A DNA stretch of 7,633 nucleotides from Ignavibacteriaceae bacterium (lineage in GTDB: Bacteria; Bacteroidota; Ignavibacteria; Ignavibacteriales; Ignavibacteriaceae), in contig JARLHB010000013.1 in NCBI GenBank assembly GCA_031292465.1, positions 1-7,633 of the forward strand. The letters run 5' to 3'. Shown here in pieces: positions 7,068 through 7,633 of this stretch. The position numbers and the translations under genes were made by a program. Positions within the stretch are counted from its first letter, which is position 1, and every line of letters begins with the position of its first letter. The notes beneath the pieces were generated by a model. That model was not told the DNA's origin. It worked only from the letters and a program-made list of their open reading frames with translations, and did not search any database.

Positions 7068-7633
7068 ATGACAAGCCGGATTAAATATTTTTTTACTTAT
7101 GTAAATATCATTTTGCTCATTACTGCCATAGCTAATATTTCCACTCCGTGTCAAAGTAAAATTGAAGATTCTGCGGACAACTTTGCAATTATCAAACCTG
7201 GTGAGTCTATTGATGAGATTGTTAAACAGGCTGCAAACGTTCATCCTTCCAAGCTTCAGTATGACTGGCAGAAGCTTGAGTTTACAGCTTTTGTCCATTT
7301 CGGAATAAATACATTTGACCGGGTGGAATGGGGACAAAAAGACATTGACATTTCTAAGTATAACCCGAAGAAATTAGATGCAAAGCAATGGGTTAAGGTG
7401 TTCAAAGATGCCGGTATGAAAATGGTAATACTGGTGGCCAAACATCATGACGGCTTTTGCCAATGGCCTACAAAATACACAAAGCTTAATATTTCCAATA
7501 CACCGTTTCAAAACGGCAAAGGAGATATTGCGAGGGACCTTTCTAAGGCATGCCGGGAAGCCGGATTAAAATTCGGATTTTATTTATCGCCATGGGATAT
7601 GCACGAGAGATCTTACGGTACACCTGAATATAA
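7068..7633 (+). CDS. Exported GH29 alpha-L-fucosidase, GH29-B type, N-terminal part cut by window edge
   Basis: My translation from ATG at 7068 stays open for 188 codons to the edge; the last bases, TAA, are out of frame and not a stop. The product begins MTSRIKYFFTYVNIILLITA, an export signal. Cys28 follows it in an ISTPC context, a poor lipobox, so lipoprotein status is unclear. GH29 motifs follow: LQYDWQKLEFTAFVHFGINT (63-82), DRVEWG (84-89), YNPKKLDAKQWVKVFKDAGM (98-117), KHHDGFCQWPTKYT (125-138), GKGDIARDLSKACREAGLKF (150-169) and YLSPWDMHE (172-180). The WQ-LEF-HFG-NTF-EWG pattern is that of the GH29-B group, whose studied members favour alpha-1,3/1,4-fucose next to a branched galactose, as in Lewis antigens. 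The nucleophile region lies outside the window. A GGGAAGG sequence (7055-7061) is a good ribosome site. It follows the previous fucosidase by 68 bp. The family call is strong; the subgroup is less certain. Confidence 0.9.
   Translation, partial: MTSRIKYFFTYVNIILLITAIANISTPCQSKIEDSADNFAIIKPGESIDEIVKQAANVHPSKLQYDWQKLEFTAFVHFGINTFDRVEWGQKDIDISKYNPKKLDAKQWVKVFKDAGMKMVILVAKHHDGFCQWPTKYTKLNISNTPFQNGKGDIARDLSKACREAGLKFGFYLSPWDMHERSYGTPEY

Noticed and set aside
7032..7441. Two minus-strand open frames of 101 and 61 codons
   Set aside because: Both are antisense to the second GH29 gene, whose plus-strand reading has strong family motifs.
1..7633. CRISPR arrays, tRNA or rRNA genes, transposase genes, riboswitches
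   Set aside because: I looked on both strands and saw no regularly spaced repeats, no RNA-gene signatures and no transposase-like reading frames.

Overview
The window is one end-to-end glycan-degradation locus from an AT-rich bacterium. The protein families and the weak but usable Shine-Dalgarno sites suggest the Bacteroidota / FCB group, perhaps an Ignavibacteria-like lineage. This placement is inferred from gene content and base composition only; there is no rRNA or other marker gene.

Layout. Positions 1-472 (minus strand) hold the N-terminal part of a sodium:solute symporter (SSS family), which runs off the left edge. Positions 473-875 are a very AT-rich divergent intergenic region with an 18-bp perfect palindrome. 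Four genes then run rightward with gaps of 167, 38 and 68 bp and look like one transcription unit: an exported GH20 beta-N-acetylhexosaminidase (876-3119); an exported DUF4838 protein, related to GH163 endo-beta-N-acetylglucosaminidases (3287-5533); a GH29 alpha-L-fucosidase without a signal peptide (5572-6999); and the start of a second, exported GH29 fucosidase of the GH29-B type (7068 to beyond the right edge).

How the genes fit together. The set (putative endo-GlcNAcase, exo-hexosaminidase, two fucosidases, sodium-coupled permease) fits stepwise breakdown of fucosylated, GlcNAc-containing glycans such as complex N-glycans or Lewis-type structures. The GH20 and DUF4838 proteins carry homologous C-terminal F5/8-type-C-like modules that end in nearly the same way, so they may target the same surface or ligand. 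The fucosidase without a leader implies that some fucosylated fragments are finished in the cytoplasm. No SusC/SusD pair, sulfatase or sialidase is visible in the window.

The least explained parts are a GC-rich double-hairpin element between the GH20 and DUF4838 genes, which creates a false N-terminal extension of the latter; an eight-G homopolymer inside the symporter gene; and an Asn where bacterial GH20 enzymes usually have Asp in the active site. I see no strong case for a wholly new system. The most distinctive feature is the combination of these enzymes and the shared C-terminal module.
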